This document shows, piece after piece, positions 1-7,352 of a stretch of DNA of 22,204 nt. The DNA comes from an uncultured Collinsella sp. Its GTDB lineage: Bacteria > Actinomycetota > Coriobacteriia > Coriobacteriales > Coriobacteriaceae. Position numbers and translations under genes: made by a program. The DNA is taken from contig UROO01000024.1 of the NCBI GenBank assembly GCA_900549555.1, forward strand, positions 1-22,204. The letters run 5' to 3'. Position 1 is the stretch's first letter. Each line of letters opens with the position of its first letter. The notes under the pieces are model-generated. The model did no database searches. It saw nothing but the letters and a program-made list of their open reading frames with translations, and had not been told where the DNA came from.

Positions 1-28
1 TGGGCTCGGAGATGTGTATAAGAGACAG
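1..28 (+). other. Nextera/Tn5 sequencing adapter remnant
   Basis: The bases at 10-28 (AGATGTGTATAAGAGACAG) are the 19-bp Tn5 mosaic end, and the bases before them (TGGGCTCGG) match the rest of the Illumina Nextera read-2 adapter. This is untrimmed library sequence at the contig end and not part of the genome. Real sequence probably begins at about base 29. Confidence 0.97.
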
Positions 29-127
29 AGTTAGTGGAGCACGCGCCCGCCGCTCAGCTCTTCAAAAATCCCACCGACCCGCGCACGGCGGATTATTTAA
101 CGGGACGTTTTGGCTGATACCATCTAG

Positions 128-141
128 TAAAGGTACCTTTA
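128..141. promoter_or_regulatory. 14-bp perfect palindrome upstream of the response regulator
   Basis: TAAAGGTACCTTTA is a perfect palindrome 40 bases before the response regulator start. A -10-like TAAGAT lies just downstream at 146-151. It could be an operator, possibly for autoregulation, but OmpR-type regulators usually bind direct repeats, so the binder is unknown. The rest of 29-181 shows no gene. Confidence 0.35.
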
Positions 142-181
142 GGGTTAAGATGCGGTCATGCCGGCCGCAAAGGGGTTCAAC

Positions 182-910
182 ATGATCTATTACGTCGAGG
201 ACGATGACAACATCAGGGATTTGACGGTCTATGCACTGCGCAAGCAGGGAATCGAGGCCGAGGGCTTTTCGTGCGATGGCGAGTTTAAGGCCGCCGTGGC
301 GCGACGGGTACCCGATGCCGTCCTGCTCGACATCATGCTGCCCGATACCGACGGTTTGGCAATTATGCGTCGCCTGCGCGCCGACCGCCTGACGGCGACG
401 GTGCCCATCATGATGCTCACCGCCAAAGATACCGAGCTCGATAAGGTGATGGCGCTCGATGGCGGTGCCGACGATTATCTGACTAAGCCGTTTTCGCTCA
501 TGGAGCTTGCCAGCCGTTGCCGTGCGCTGCTGCGCCGCGGCGGTATGGTCAAGCAGGTGAGTGATGTGCTCAGCGTGGGCGATATCGTGCTTTCGCCCAG
601 CCATCGCGAGGTGACCGTTGCCGGTGAGCCACTCAAGCTTACTTTGCGCGAGTTCGATTTGCTCGAGTATCTTATGCGCAAACCCGGTGTGGTCTTTACT
701 CGCGAGTCGCTGCTGCAGAGCGTGTGGGGCTGGGACTTCGATGGCGGCTCGCGTACCGTCGACGTTCACGTACAGACGCTTCGCCAAAAGCTCGGCGAGC
801 GTGCCAGCGCTATCGAGACAGTGCGCGGCGTGGGCTATCGTCTGGCCGAGCCTTCCGCTGGTGGCGATACCGAAGATGCCGGCATTGCGGACGCCGCAAC
901 GGAGGAGTAG
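182..910 (+). CDS. OmpR/PhoB-family response regulator
   Basis: This is a 242-residue DNA-binding response regulator, the usual length for the family. The receiver domain occupies about residues 1-118. It shows the acidic pocket EDDD at 6-9, the phosphorylated Asp50 in LLDIMLPD, Thr80 in MLTAKD and Lys102 in LTKPFS. A winged-helix DNA-binding domain follows at about 135-230, with the RTVDVHVQTLRQKLG recognition region and the closing VRGVGYRL motif. The ATG at 182 is preferred over an in-frame ATG at 158, because AAAGGGG lies 6 bases before it and the protein then begins MIYYVEDD as in relatives. Its stop codon lies inside the ribosome-binding site of the next gene, so it is cotranscribed and probably translationally coupled with the kinase at 914. 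The regulated genes cannot be read from the sequence. The capsule-control genes downstream are possible targets but sit behind a terminator. Confidence 0.95.
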   Translation: MIYYVEDDDNIRDLTVYALRKQGIEAEGFSCDGEFKAAVARRVPDAVLLDIMLPDTDGLAIMRRLRADRLTATVPIMMLTAKDTELDKVMALDGGADDYLTKPFSLMELASRCRALLRRGGMVKQVSDVLSVGDIVLSPSHREVTVAGEPLKLTLREFDLLEYLMRKPGVVFTRESLLQSVWGWDFDGGSRTVDVHVQTLRQKLGERASAIETVRGVGYRLAEPSAGGDTEDAGIADAATEE

Positions 911-913
911 CCC

Positions 914-2338
914 GTGGTCTTTGCCCCTCAGGGAAAACACACGCTCTCGCATCGCGTGTTTGCGACGATATTTGTCTGCGCAATGTCCGTCATTTTGGCG
1001 TTTACGGTGTTGGGTGCGTTCTTTGTGCAAAACACCTTGGCAGACGCGACGAGTGCCAACCTTTCGCAAGAAACCGAGCTTATTGCCGCCGCCTTAAACG
1101 AGCAGAAGGAACCCATCGCATTTTTGCGAAGCCTCGATCGCGAGGACCTTCGTATCACGCTGATCAACAGGGATGGATCGGTCGCCTACGACAACGAGGC
1201 GTCTCCTTCCATGTTGCCCAACCATGGCGATCGCCCCGAGGTCGTTGAGGCCCTTGAGAGCGGTTCGGGCTCCGCGGAGCGCTCGAGCGCCACGCTCGAC
1301 GAGATTATGCTATATCGCGCCGTCGCCCTTGATAACGGTCAGGTCGTTCGTTTGGCGCAAGCCCAGCCTGGCGTCGCGGCGATTTTGCTTTCGCTGGTGG
1401 CGCCGATGCTGCTTATCGCGGTGGCGGGCGCGGTGCTTTCGTTTTTCCTTGCGCGCCGCGAATCCCGTGCCATCATTGCGCCGCTGCAGGAGGTCGATTT
1501 GGACCACCCGCGCCGTAGCTATGAACATGCCTACACCGAGATGGTTCCCATGCTCGAGCGCATTGAGTCGCAGCGCCAGGAGCTTAAACGCCAGATGGCG
1601 GTGCTGGCCGATAACGACCGCATGCGTCGCGAGTTCACGGCCAATATCACTCATGAGCTCAAGACCCCGCTTACCGCGATTTCGGGCTACGCCGAGCTTA
1701 TTGCAAACGGCATGGTTGAGGGCGAGGATGACCTGCGCAACTTTGGCGGTCGAATCTATCGCGAGGCGGGCCGTCTAGCAGCGCTGGTAAACGACATCTT
1801 GACGTTGTCTAACCTGGACGAGGCCGAGCGCGCGACCGAGGGCGAGGCAGTGCCTATTGGTTCCACGGAACCCATTGAGCTCTCGCGCGCTATTACGACG
1901 GTGGAGCAGCGCCTTGAGCAGGTCGCCCGACAGTCGGACGTGACCATCGTGCGCAAGACGAAGCCCGTTGTGGTCGAAGGTGTGCCACGCCTGATCGACG
2001 AGCTGATTTATAACCTGGCCAGTAACGCTATTCGCTATAACCAGCCCGGTGGCACGGTTACGCTTCGATGTGGGACCAATGATGAGGGTCATCCGTACCT
2101 GACGGTTGCCGATACAGGTATCGGCATCGCGCCCGAGGAGCAGGGCAAGGTGTTCGAGCGCTTCTATCGCGTGGACAAGAGCCGCTCCAAGGCACGTGGC
2201 GGAACAGGCTTGGGTCTGGCCATCGTTAAGCATGCCGCCGTGTATCACCATGCTTCGCTCGACCTGTCGAGCGAGCTGGGTGTGGGGACTACCATCACGG
2301 TGACGTTTCCCGTACAGCAGGACGAATCATTTGCGTAG
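914..2338 (+). CDS. Membrane sensor histidine kinase (PhoR-like)
   Basis: This 474-residue kinase is the cognate partner of the regulator just upstream. A first membrane helix lies at about residues 14-38, then an extracytoplasmic sensor region of about 115 residues, then a second helix at about 154-180. The HisKA dimerisation domain carries the phosphorylated His247 in FTANITHELKTPLTA. The ATPase domain shows an N box (LIYNLASNAIRYN, about 363-375), a G1 box (VADTGIGIAPEE) and a G2 box (GGTGLGLAIVKH). I see no clear HAMP domain between the second helix and HisKA. Translation starts at a GTG. GGAGGAG at 901-907, which includes the last codons of the regulator, is placed 6 bases before it. The signal sensed is unknown. 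The architecture resembles PhoR/WalK-type kinases, but that does not prove phosphate or cell-wall sensing. Confidence 0.95.
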   Translation: MVFAPQGKHTLSHRVFATIFVCAMSVILAFTVLGAFFVQNTLADATSANLSQETELIAAALNEQKEPIAFLRSLDREDLRITLINRDGSVAYDNEASPSMLPNHGDRPEVVEALESGSGSAERSSATLDEIMLYRAVALDNGQVVRLAQAQPGVAAILLSLVAPMLLIAVAGAVLSFFLARRESRAIIAPLQEVDLDHPRRSYEHAYTEMVPMLERIESQRQELKRQMAVLADNDRMRREFTANITHELKTPLTAISGYAELIANGMVEGEDDLRNFGGRIYREAGRLAALVNDILTLSNLDEAERATEGEAVPIGSTEPIELSRAITTVEQRLEQVARQSDVTIVRKTKPVVVEGVPRLIDELIYNLASNAIRYNQPGGTVTLRCGTNDEGHPYLTVADTGIGIAPEEQGKVFERFYRVDKSRSKARGGTGLGLAIVKHAAVYHHASLDLSSELGVGTTITVTFPVQQDESFA

Positions 2339-2363
2339 CAATGCAGCAAACGTGTTGTTTTGA

Positions 2364-2398
2364 CGCCGCACCGGGGTTGCCGATGCGGCGTTATTATT
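2364..2398 (+). terminator. Intrinsic terminator of the two-component operon
   Basis: CGCCGCA (2364-2370) pairs with TGCGGCG (2384-2390). An inner CGG/CCG extends the stem past one mismatch. The U-rich tract TTATTATT follows at once. It lies 26 bases after the kinase stop, so the downstream polysaccharide genes probably have their own promoter. A -10-like TATGAT occurs at 2462-2467, without a convincing -35. Confidence 0.8.
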
Positions 2399-2514
2399 GC
2401 GCAACATTGCCGTATGTGCTGTATCTTATGTATAGAGTTCGGACTTGGCAGAAAGATGCGATATGATACGAGCAGTTTTGTCGATATGAACTAGGGAAAT
2501 GAAAGGCAAGCTGC

Positions 2515-3171
2515 ATGACCCTTCTCGAACTGTTCCAGCTGCTTAAAAAGCACCTCAAGCTGGTCATCGCCCTTCCGGTGATTTGCGCGGTCGCCATGGG
2601 CATCGTGTCCTTCACCATGATGGACAACACCTACACCGCCACGACGAGCATGTACGTTCTCGCCAAGACCGACGATAGCAGTCAAATGAGCTACACCGAT
2701 CTTTCGGCGAGCCAGATGCTTTCCAACGATATCGCCACGCTGCTCGATAGCGATAGCGTTAAGGGCGGTGCTGCCAAGGATCTGGGCCTCGCCGATTTGG
2801 ACGACTACAAGATTTCCGTTTCCTCCGAGACCACCACGCGTGTCATTACGCTTTCGGTTACCGGCACCGATGCCAAGGAGACGGCTGAGGTTGCAAAGGC
2901 CATGGCCAGCTCGGTGAGTACGGTCGCTCAGAACGTCGGCGCTGCCCAGAGCATCAACGTTATCGATAAGGCTAAGACCCCCGAAGCTCCCAGCGGCCCC
3001 AAGCGCACGCTGTATATTGCCGTCGCGTTCCTCGCCGGTATCTTTATCGCAGTTGCCTATGTCGTTTTGGCAGACATGCTCAATACCCGCATCCGCGGTG
3101 CCGAAGAGGCAGAAGAGCTCCTGGGTATTCCCGTTGTTGGCCGAATTCCGGCTATGAAAGGTGGTAAATAG
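2515..3171 (+). CDS. Wzz/CpsC-like polysaccharide chain-length and kinase-adaptor membrane protein
   Basis: This 218-residue protein has the classic Wzz-domain layout. A short cytoplasmic start is followed by membrane helix 1 (about 15-36), an external domain of about 125 residues beginning NTYTATTSMYVLAKT, a proline-bearing segment (KTPEAPSGPKR), and membrane helix 2 (about 165-187). A cytoplasmic tail ends in EELLGIPVVGRIPA. In Gram-positive bacteria such proteins (CpsC, CapA, YwqC families) activate a separate BY-type tyrosine kinase and help set polymer length. That kinase is encoded 2 bases downstream. GAAAGG at 2501-2506 lies 8 bases before the ATG. Length and topology fit the family well. 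The polymer controlled is unknown, because no synthesis genes are in the window. Confidence 0.9.
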   Translation: MTLLELFQLLKKHLKLVIALPVICAVAMGIVSFTMMDNTYTATTSMYVLAKTDDSSQMSYTDLSASQMLSNDIATLLDSDSVKGGAAKDLGLADLDDYKISVSSETTTRVITLSVTGTDAKETAEVAKAMASSVSTVAQNVGAAQSINVIDKAKTPEAPSGPKRTLYIAVAFLAGIFIAVAYVVLADMLNTRIRGAEEAEELLGIPVVGRIPAMKGGK

Positions 3172-3173
3172 GC

Positions 3174-3911
3174 ATGGCTAAGGCAAAGAACACCGATAAG
3201 CTCGTTGTACAGAATGCCGCCAAGACCCTTCTGGCCAACATCCGCTTTGCGAGCGTGGACGACCCCATTCGCACCATCACCGTTACCTCCTCGATTCCCA
3301 ACGAGGGTAAGTCTACGGTTGCCATTAACCTTGCTCAGGCAATCGCCACGAGCGGCAAGTCCGTGCTCCTGGTCGAGACCGATATGCGCCGCAGGTCCCT
3401 TTCCGATATGCTCGGCGTTCGTTCGCGCGGCGGACTCTACGCAGTCCTGTCCGAGCAGATCTCCATTGACCAGGCAATTGTCGAGACGGGTCAGAAGAAC
3501 TTCTACTTCCTCGACGCGGAGCCGCACATTCCCAATCCTGCAGACATCATCGTGTCTCACCGTTTTGCCAAGCTGGTTAAGGCGCTGTCTGCCAAGTTCC
3601 AGTATGTCGTCTTTGACGCTCCTCCGGTCGGCACCTTCATCGATGCTGCCGAGATCGCCAGCCTGACTGACGGCACGTTGTTTGTGGTGCGCGAGGACTT
3701 TACCAAGCGCGAAGAGGCGCTCAACGCTATCGCCCAGCTTAAGAAGTCCGAGAAGGTCAAGCTCATCGGTACCGTCATGAATTACTGCGAGACCGAGACC
3801 AGCGAGTACTACTATTCTTACTACACCAAGGACGGTAAGAAGGTTAAGAAGGGCTCCGCCGATCAGGGTACTTCCAAAAAGGGCATCTTCACCAACCGGG
3901 CAAACGTTTAG
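3174..3911 (+). CDS. BY-type protein tyrosine kinase (CpsD/YwqD/CapB family)
   Basis: This 245-residue cytoplasmic kinase belongs to the P-loop family of bacterial tyrosine autokinases. The Walker A motif is PNEGKST at 42-48. The Walker A' motif is VLLVETDMRRR with Asp70. The Walker B motif is YVVFDAPP at about residue 142. Near the C-terminus a tyrosine cluster, EYYYSYYTK, offers Tyr212-214, 216 and 217 as autophosphorylation sites, as in CpsD. The last 25 residues are Lys/Gly-rich. AAAGGTGG at 3158-3165 serves the ATG, and the gene starts 2 bases after the Wzz-like gene. In this family the kinase cycles between phosphorylated and dephosphorylated states through the adaptor upstream and the phosphatase downstream, which controls capsule or exopolysaccharide output. 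Confidence 0.95.
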   Translation: MAKAKNTDKLVVQNAAKTLLANIRFASVDDPIRTITVTSSIPNEGKSTVAINLAQAIATSGKSVLLVETDMRRRSLSDMLGVRSRGGLYAVLSEQISIDQAIVETGQKNFYFLDAEPHIPNPADIIVSHRFAKLVKALSAKFQYVVFDAPPVGTFIDAAEIASLTDGTLFVVREDFTKREEALNAIAQLKKSEKVKLIGTVMNYCETETSEYYYSYYTKDGKKVKKGSADQGTSKKGIFTNRANV

Positions 3912-3928
3912 TTGATTAAGGCCGACCT

Positions 3929-4579
3929 ATGCGCGACATTCATTGTCATATCTTGCCGGGTGTAGACGACGGTGCTGCCGATCTCGATGAGAGCTTGGCG
4001 ATGCTTGCAGCTGCCAAGCAGGCTGGCGTAACCAGAATTGTCTGCACCCCGCACTGCCGAGATCCCTATTTTGACTACGACAAGATGTGGGATGCCTTTG
4101 AGTTATTGCGGGATAACGCAGATGGTTTTCCGCTTCAGATGGGCTTTGAGGTCAACCACCGAAAGCTTGTCGAGCTGGGCATCGACGCCGCAGAATACCT
4201 GCATTTTGATGGCACCAATGAGTTTCTGCTTGAGCTTTCGACGCATGCTGATCCCTATGCGTTTAGAGAGTACGAGAGTACGATTTACGATTTGCAATGC
4301 CGCGGCTACCAGGTGATCATCGCTCATCCCGAGCGATATCGCGCTGTTCAAAAGGATGTGAGTGTGGCGGAGCGTCTGGTCGATATGGGCTGCAAGCTGC
4401 AAGCTTCGGCGGACTTTATCGCCGGTGGCCGCTTTGGCCGCGAGAAAAAGCCGGCGCAGCGCCTGTTCGATCAGAACCTGTACAGCTTCATCGCGAGCGA
4501 TGCCCATAACGTGGGTCATTACGACTGCCTGGCGAAGGCGCGGGCCAAGTTTAGCGTGCGAGGCGCTCACTTTCGCTAA
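3929..4579 (+). CDS. PHP-type protein tyrosine phosphatase (CpsB/YwqE family), short C-terminus
   Basis: This 216-residue metal-dependent phosphatase would dephosphorylate the kinase encoded just upstream. The PHP-domain motifs are all visible: HCHILPGVDDGA at 5-16 (His5, His7, Asp13/14), CTPHCRDPYF with His42, a Glu in GFEVNHRK, ELSTHADPY, IIAHPERY and the final SDAHN. The spacing of 17 bases from the kinase gene, with TAAGG at 3917-3921, supports a three-gene operon. As I recall the family, proteins are usually about 240-255 residues and end in a helical tail after SDAHN that contains an ENP-type motif. Here only 22 residues follow SDAHN. I saw no obvious continuation of the missing tail in the other frames, but a frameshift is not excluded. 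The catalytic domain looks complete. Confidence 0.9.
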   Translation: MRDIHCHILPGVDDGAADLDESLAMLAAAKQAGVTRIVCTPHCRDPYFDYDKMWDAFELLRDNADGFPLQMGFEVNHRKLVELGIDAAEYLHFDGTNEFLLELSTHADPYAFREYESTIYDLQCRGYQVIIAHPERYRAVQKDVSVAERLVDMGCKLQASADFIAGGRFGREKKPAQRLFDQNLYSFIASDAHNVGHYDCLAKARAKFSVRGAHFR

Positions 4580-4618
4580 AATCTGTCCCTAACGTTTGCT
4601 TTGATGGGAGGGGCGACC

Positions 4619-5119
4619 ATGGATATTCAAATTAAGACGGGATGCTTTGAGGATGCGGCGCTGGTGCGCCGCGCCGTCTTTGTGGACGAACAGGGTTACG
4701 AAATCGAGTTCGACCAGATCGATGAGGCCTCGAGCTGCATTCATGTGACGCTGTATGTGGATGGTCAACTCGCCGGCTGCTCGCGCGTGTTTCCCGAGGA
4801 GCTGGAGCGCGCGGCAGATGCGGAAGCCCCGGTGTCGCCGGCATGTGACATGGACGAAGACGTTGCGGCGGGGGAGACCTACATTATGGGGCGCGTCGCC
4901 GTGCTGCCGGCTATGCGTCGTCGCGGTCTGGCGAGTGCGATCGTCGAGGCCAGTGATGCGTGTGCACGCAATGCTGGCGCTAAGCTTATTAAGCTGCATG
5001 CGCAGGAATACGTGCTGCCGTTCTATGTAAAGGCGGGCTACACGCAAATTGCCCCGGTAGACTACGAGGACGAGGGACAGCCCCATGTCTGGATGGCCAA
5101 GCGCGTTGATGGCAGATAG
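4619..5119 (+). CDS. GNAT-family N-acetyltransferase, ElaA-like
   Basis: This 166-residue protein has one acetyl-CoA-binding GNAT fold. Motif A is clear in GRVAVLPAMRRRGLASAIV, where the RRRGLA loop binds the CoA pyrophosphate. The end of the fold shows the ElaA-like layout LHAQEYVLPFYVKAGY followed by DEGQPHVWMAKRV. The substrate is unknown, as for most of this group. The ATG at 4619 is chosen over an upstream TTG at 4601, because GGGAGGGG at 4607-4614 is 4 bases before it. The gene lies 39 bases after the phosphatase with no terminator seen between, so it may be read from the same message. Nothing else ties it to polysaccharide. Confidence 0.9.
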   Translation: MDIQIKTGCFEDAALVRRAVFVDEQGYEIEFDQIDEASSCIHVTLYVDGQLAGCSRVFPEELERAADAEAPVSPACDMDEDVAAGETYIMGRVAVLPAMRRRGLASAIVEASDACARNAGAKLIKLHAQEYVLPFYVKAGYTQIAPVDYEDEGQPHVWMAKRVDGR

Positions 5120-5169
5120 GGACGTTCCTTTTCTGCCGGCAGTTGGGGCACTCCTTGGCAATTGGCGCA

Positions 5170-5183
5170 TCAGAGCGCTCTGA
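5170..5183. promoter_or_regulatory. 14-bp palindrome, candidate operator upstream of htpG
   Basis: TCAGAGCGCTCTGA is a perfect palindrome between the acetyltransferase and htpG. It overlaps the -35-like CTGACA at 5180-5185. Having no loop, it is unlikely to be a terminator. It does not match the CIRCE or HAIR heat-shock operators. Binding by a dimeric repressor is an inference. Confidence 0.4.
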
Positions 5184-5236
5184 CATACAGTTTTTCGATT
5201 CCGTATGTATATATGCGCGCTAATGGGTTATAAAAT
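5180..5236 (+). promoter_or_regulatory. Candidate htpG promoter region
   Basis: CTGACA (5180-5185) is followed after 18 bases by TATGTA (5204-5209), within an AT-rich run that also contains TATATAT at 5208-5214. A second -10-like TATAAA lies at 5229-5234. Any of these would give an htpG leader of roughly 80-110 nt that includes the hairpin at 5266-5290. The exact start is not determined by sequence alone. Confidence 0.35.
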
Positions 5237-5265
5237 CTAAGTCTGAACATAGCAGGTCTGCGATG

Positions 5266-5290
5266 CGGCTCGGGCAACCGGGCCGTTTTT
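5266..5290 (+). terminator. Terminator-like GNRA hairpin in the htpG leader
   Basis: CGGCTCGG (5266-5273) and CCGGGCCG (5278-5285) form an 8-bp stem with one G-U pair, closed by the GNRA tetraloop GCAA and followed by TTTTT (5286-5290). This has the form of an intrinsic terminator ending 30 bases before the htpG start. It may end upstream transcription from the acetyltransferase. If transcription of htpG starts upstream of it, it may act as an attenuator or thermosensitive element. Confidence 0.6.
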
Positions 5291-5320
5291 GCGGACGGGG
5301 GTAGCGCGAAAGGACTGCAC

Positions 5321-7345
5321 ATGCGTCAATTTAAGACCGAGAGCAAAAAACTGCTCGACCTTATGATCAACTCCATCTACACCAATAAGGAAATCTTCCT
5401 GCGCGAGCTTATCTCTAACGCGAGCGACGCCGTCGACAAGCTCAACTTTAAGAGCCTGCAGGACCCGAGTGTCAAGCTCGACCAGGGCGACCTGGCTATT
5501 CGCGTCTCCTTTGATAAAGACGCCCGCACCATTACCATCTCGGATAACGGCATTGGCATGACCGCCGAGGAGCTCGAGCGCAACCTGGGCACCATCGCCC
5601 ATTCCGGCTCCGAGGAGTTTAAGACCGAGAACGCCGAGCAGCAGGGCTCCGATGTGGACATCATCGGTCAGTTTGGCGTGGGCTTCTACTCGGCCTTTAT
5701 GGTCGCCAGCCATGTGAAGGTCGTGAGCCGCGCCTATGGCGAGGATACCGCCCACGTTTGGGAGTCCGACGGTCTTGAGGGTTACACCATCGAGGATGGC
5801 GAGCGTGCCGAGCACGGTACCGATGTCATTCTGACGCTGCGTGAGAACGAGAAGCTCGACGCCGACGGCGAGGCCGAGACCTACGATCGCTTCCTGACCG
5901 AGTGGGGCCTCAAGAGCCTGATTCAGCAGTACAGCAACTATGTGCGCTACCCGATTCAGATGATGGTGAGCAAGAGCCGCCAGAAACCCAAGCCCGAGGA
6001 CGCCGGCGACGATTACAAGCCCGAGTACGAGGACTACCAGGAGCTCGAGACCATCAACTCCATGACGCCAATCTGGAAGAAGCGCGGCTCCGACGTTGAA
6101 CAGAAGGATTACAACGAGTTCTACAAGTCCACGTTCCACGACTTTGACGATCCGGCGCGCACCATCAGCTTCCATGCTGAGGGCACGCTCGAGTATGACG
6201 CCCTGCTGTTTGTGCCGGGCCGCGCGCCGTTCGATCTGTACAGTAAGGACTACGAGAAGGGCCTGGCGCTCTACAGCTCCAACGTTCTGATCATGGAGAA
6301 GTGCGACGACCTGCTGCCCGACTACTACAACTTTGTCCGCGGTGTCGTGGATTCCGCCGACGTGTCGCTCAACATCTCGCGCGAGACGCTGCAGCAGAAC
6401 CGTCAGCTCAAGGCCATCGCCAAGCGTGTGGAAAAGAAGATCACCGCCGACCTTGAGGATATGCGTGACAACGACCGCGAGGCCTACGAGAAGTTCTTTG
6501 AGAACTTTGGCCGCGGTCTTAAGTACGGCATCTACTCGAGCTATGGCATGAAGGCCGATGAGCTCGCCGACCTGCTGCTGTTCTGGTCTGCCAAGGAGCA
6601 GAAGATGATTACCCTGGCCGCGTATGCCAAGGGCATGCCCGAGGATCAGAAGGCCATTTACTACGCCGCCGGCGACTCGCGTGAGCGCTTGGCCAAGATG
6701 CCCGTGGTAAAGGGCGTGCTCGACCGCGGCTATGACGTGCTGCTGCTGACGCAGGATGTGGATGAGTTCACGTTCCAGGCCATGCGTGAGTACGTTGCCG
6801 CCGATATGCCCAAGATCTACGAGGACGATGCTGCCCGCGAGACTGCCGAGAAGGCCGTTGCCGACGGTGCTGAGCCCGAGGTCGAGGATCGTCACTTGGA
6901 GCTCAGGAACGTCGCGACCGGTGATCTTGACCTGGCGACCGAGGACGAGAAGAAGGAGGCCGAGGACGCCACCAAGGAGAACGAGGACCTCTTTAGCGCC
7001 ATGAAGGAGGCGCTCGGCGACAAGGTCGAGAAGGTCGCCGTCTCTGCGCGCCTGACCGATGCTCCCGCGTGCATCACCACCGAGGGCCCGCTTTCGCTCG
7101 AGATGGAGAAGGTGCTCCAGAAGGGTCCCGAGGGCGCGCCCGACGGTATGCCCAAGAGCCAGCGCGTGCTCGAGCTCAACGCCAAGCACCCGGTCTTTGC
7201 CAAGCTCGTCGCTGCCCAGAAGGCGGGCGACACCGACAAGATCAAGCAGTACTCCGGCCTGCTCTATGACCAGGCCCTGCTGGTCGAGGGCATTTTGCCC
7301 GAGGACCCTGTGGCCTTCGCGGCGGCTGTTTGCAACTTGATGTAG
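5321..7345 (+). CDS. htpG: Hsp90 chaperone HtpG
   Basis: This 674-residue protein is the bacterial Hsp90, an ATP-driven dimeric chaperone of the cytosol. The N-terminal GHKL ATPase domain carries FLRELISNASDAVDKL with Glu29 and Asn33, ISDNGIGM, GTIAHSGSEEF and the lid/loop GQFGVGFYSAFMVA. The middle domain includes LFVPGRAPFDLY and the conserved segment VDSADVSLNISRETLQQNR. The C-terminal dimerisation domain ends near the stop. It is somewhat longer than typical bacterial HtpG (about 620-640 residues as I recall). The extra length includes an acidic Glu/Lys-rich stretch at about 500-565, between the middle and C-terminal parts. The ATG has GAAAGGA 7-8 bases upstream. The leader holds a palindrome and a terminator-like hairpin, and the 3' side is followed by a conserved structured element. 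Confidence 0.98.
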   Translation: MRQFKTESKKLLDLMINSIYTNKEIFLRELISNASDAVDKLNFKSLQDPSVKLDQGDLAIRVSFDKDARTITISDNGIGMTAEELERNLGTIAHSGSEEFKTENAEQQGSDVDIIGQFGVGFYSAFMVASHVKVVSRAYGEDTAHVWESDGLEGYTIEDGERAEHGTDVILTLRENEKLDADGEAETYDRFLTEWGLKSLIQQYSNYVRYPIQMMVSKSRQKPKPEDAGDDYKPEYEDYQELETINSMTPIWKKRGSDVEQKDYNEFYKSTFHDFDDPARTISFHAEGTLEYDALLFVPGRAPFDLYSKDYEKGLALYSSNVLIMEKCDDLLPDYYNFVRGVVDSADVSLNISRETLQQNRQLKAIAKRVEKKITADLEDMRDNDREAYEKFFENFGRGLKYGIYSSYGMKADELADLLLFWSAKEQKMITLAAYAKGMPEDQKAIYYAAGDSRERLAKMPVVKGVLDRGYDVLLLTQDVDEFTFQAMREYVAADMPKIYEDDAARETAEKAVADGAEPEVEDRHLELRNVATGDLDLATEDEKKEAEDATKENEDLFSAMKEALGDKVEKVAVSARLTDAPACITTEGPLSLEMEKVLQKGPEGAPDGMPKSQRVLELNAKHPVFAKLVAAQKAGDTDKIKQYSGLLYDQALLVEGILPEDPVAFAAAVCNLM

Positions 7346-7352
7346 TTAGGTA

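Noticed and set aside
62..1069. 335-residue minus-strand frame over the response regulator
   Set aside because: Overlaps two certain genes and shows no family motif.
3929..4600. Frameshift truncating the PHP phosphatase
   Set aside because: The other frames after 4500 do not show a recognisable continuation of the family tail, and the catalytic motifs are complete. The short C-terminus is noted but not called a pseudogene.
5120..5320. CIRCE or HAIR heat-shock operator before htpG
   Set aside because: Neither consensus is present. The only palindrome there has an unrelated sequence.
5237..7189. 650-residue open frame on the minus strand opposite htpG
   Set aside because: It is a shadow of the GC-rich htpG codons, with Leu/Val/Gly/His-biased low-complexity composition and no recognisable domain. 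htpG itself is certain.
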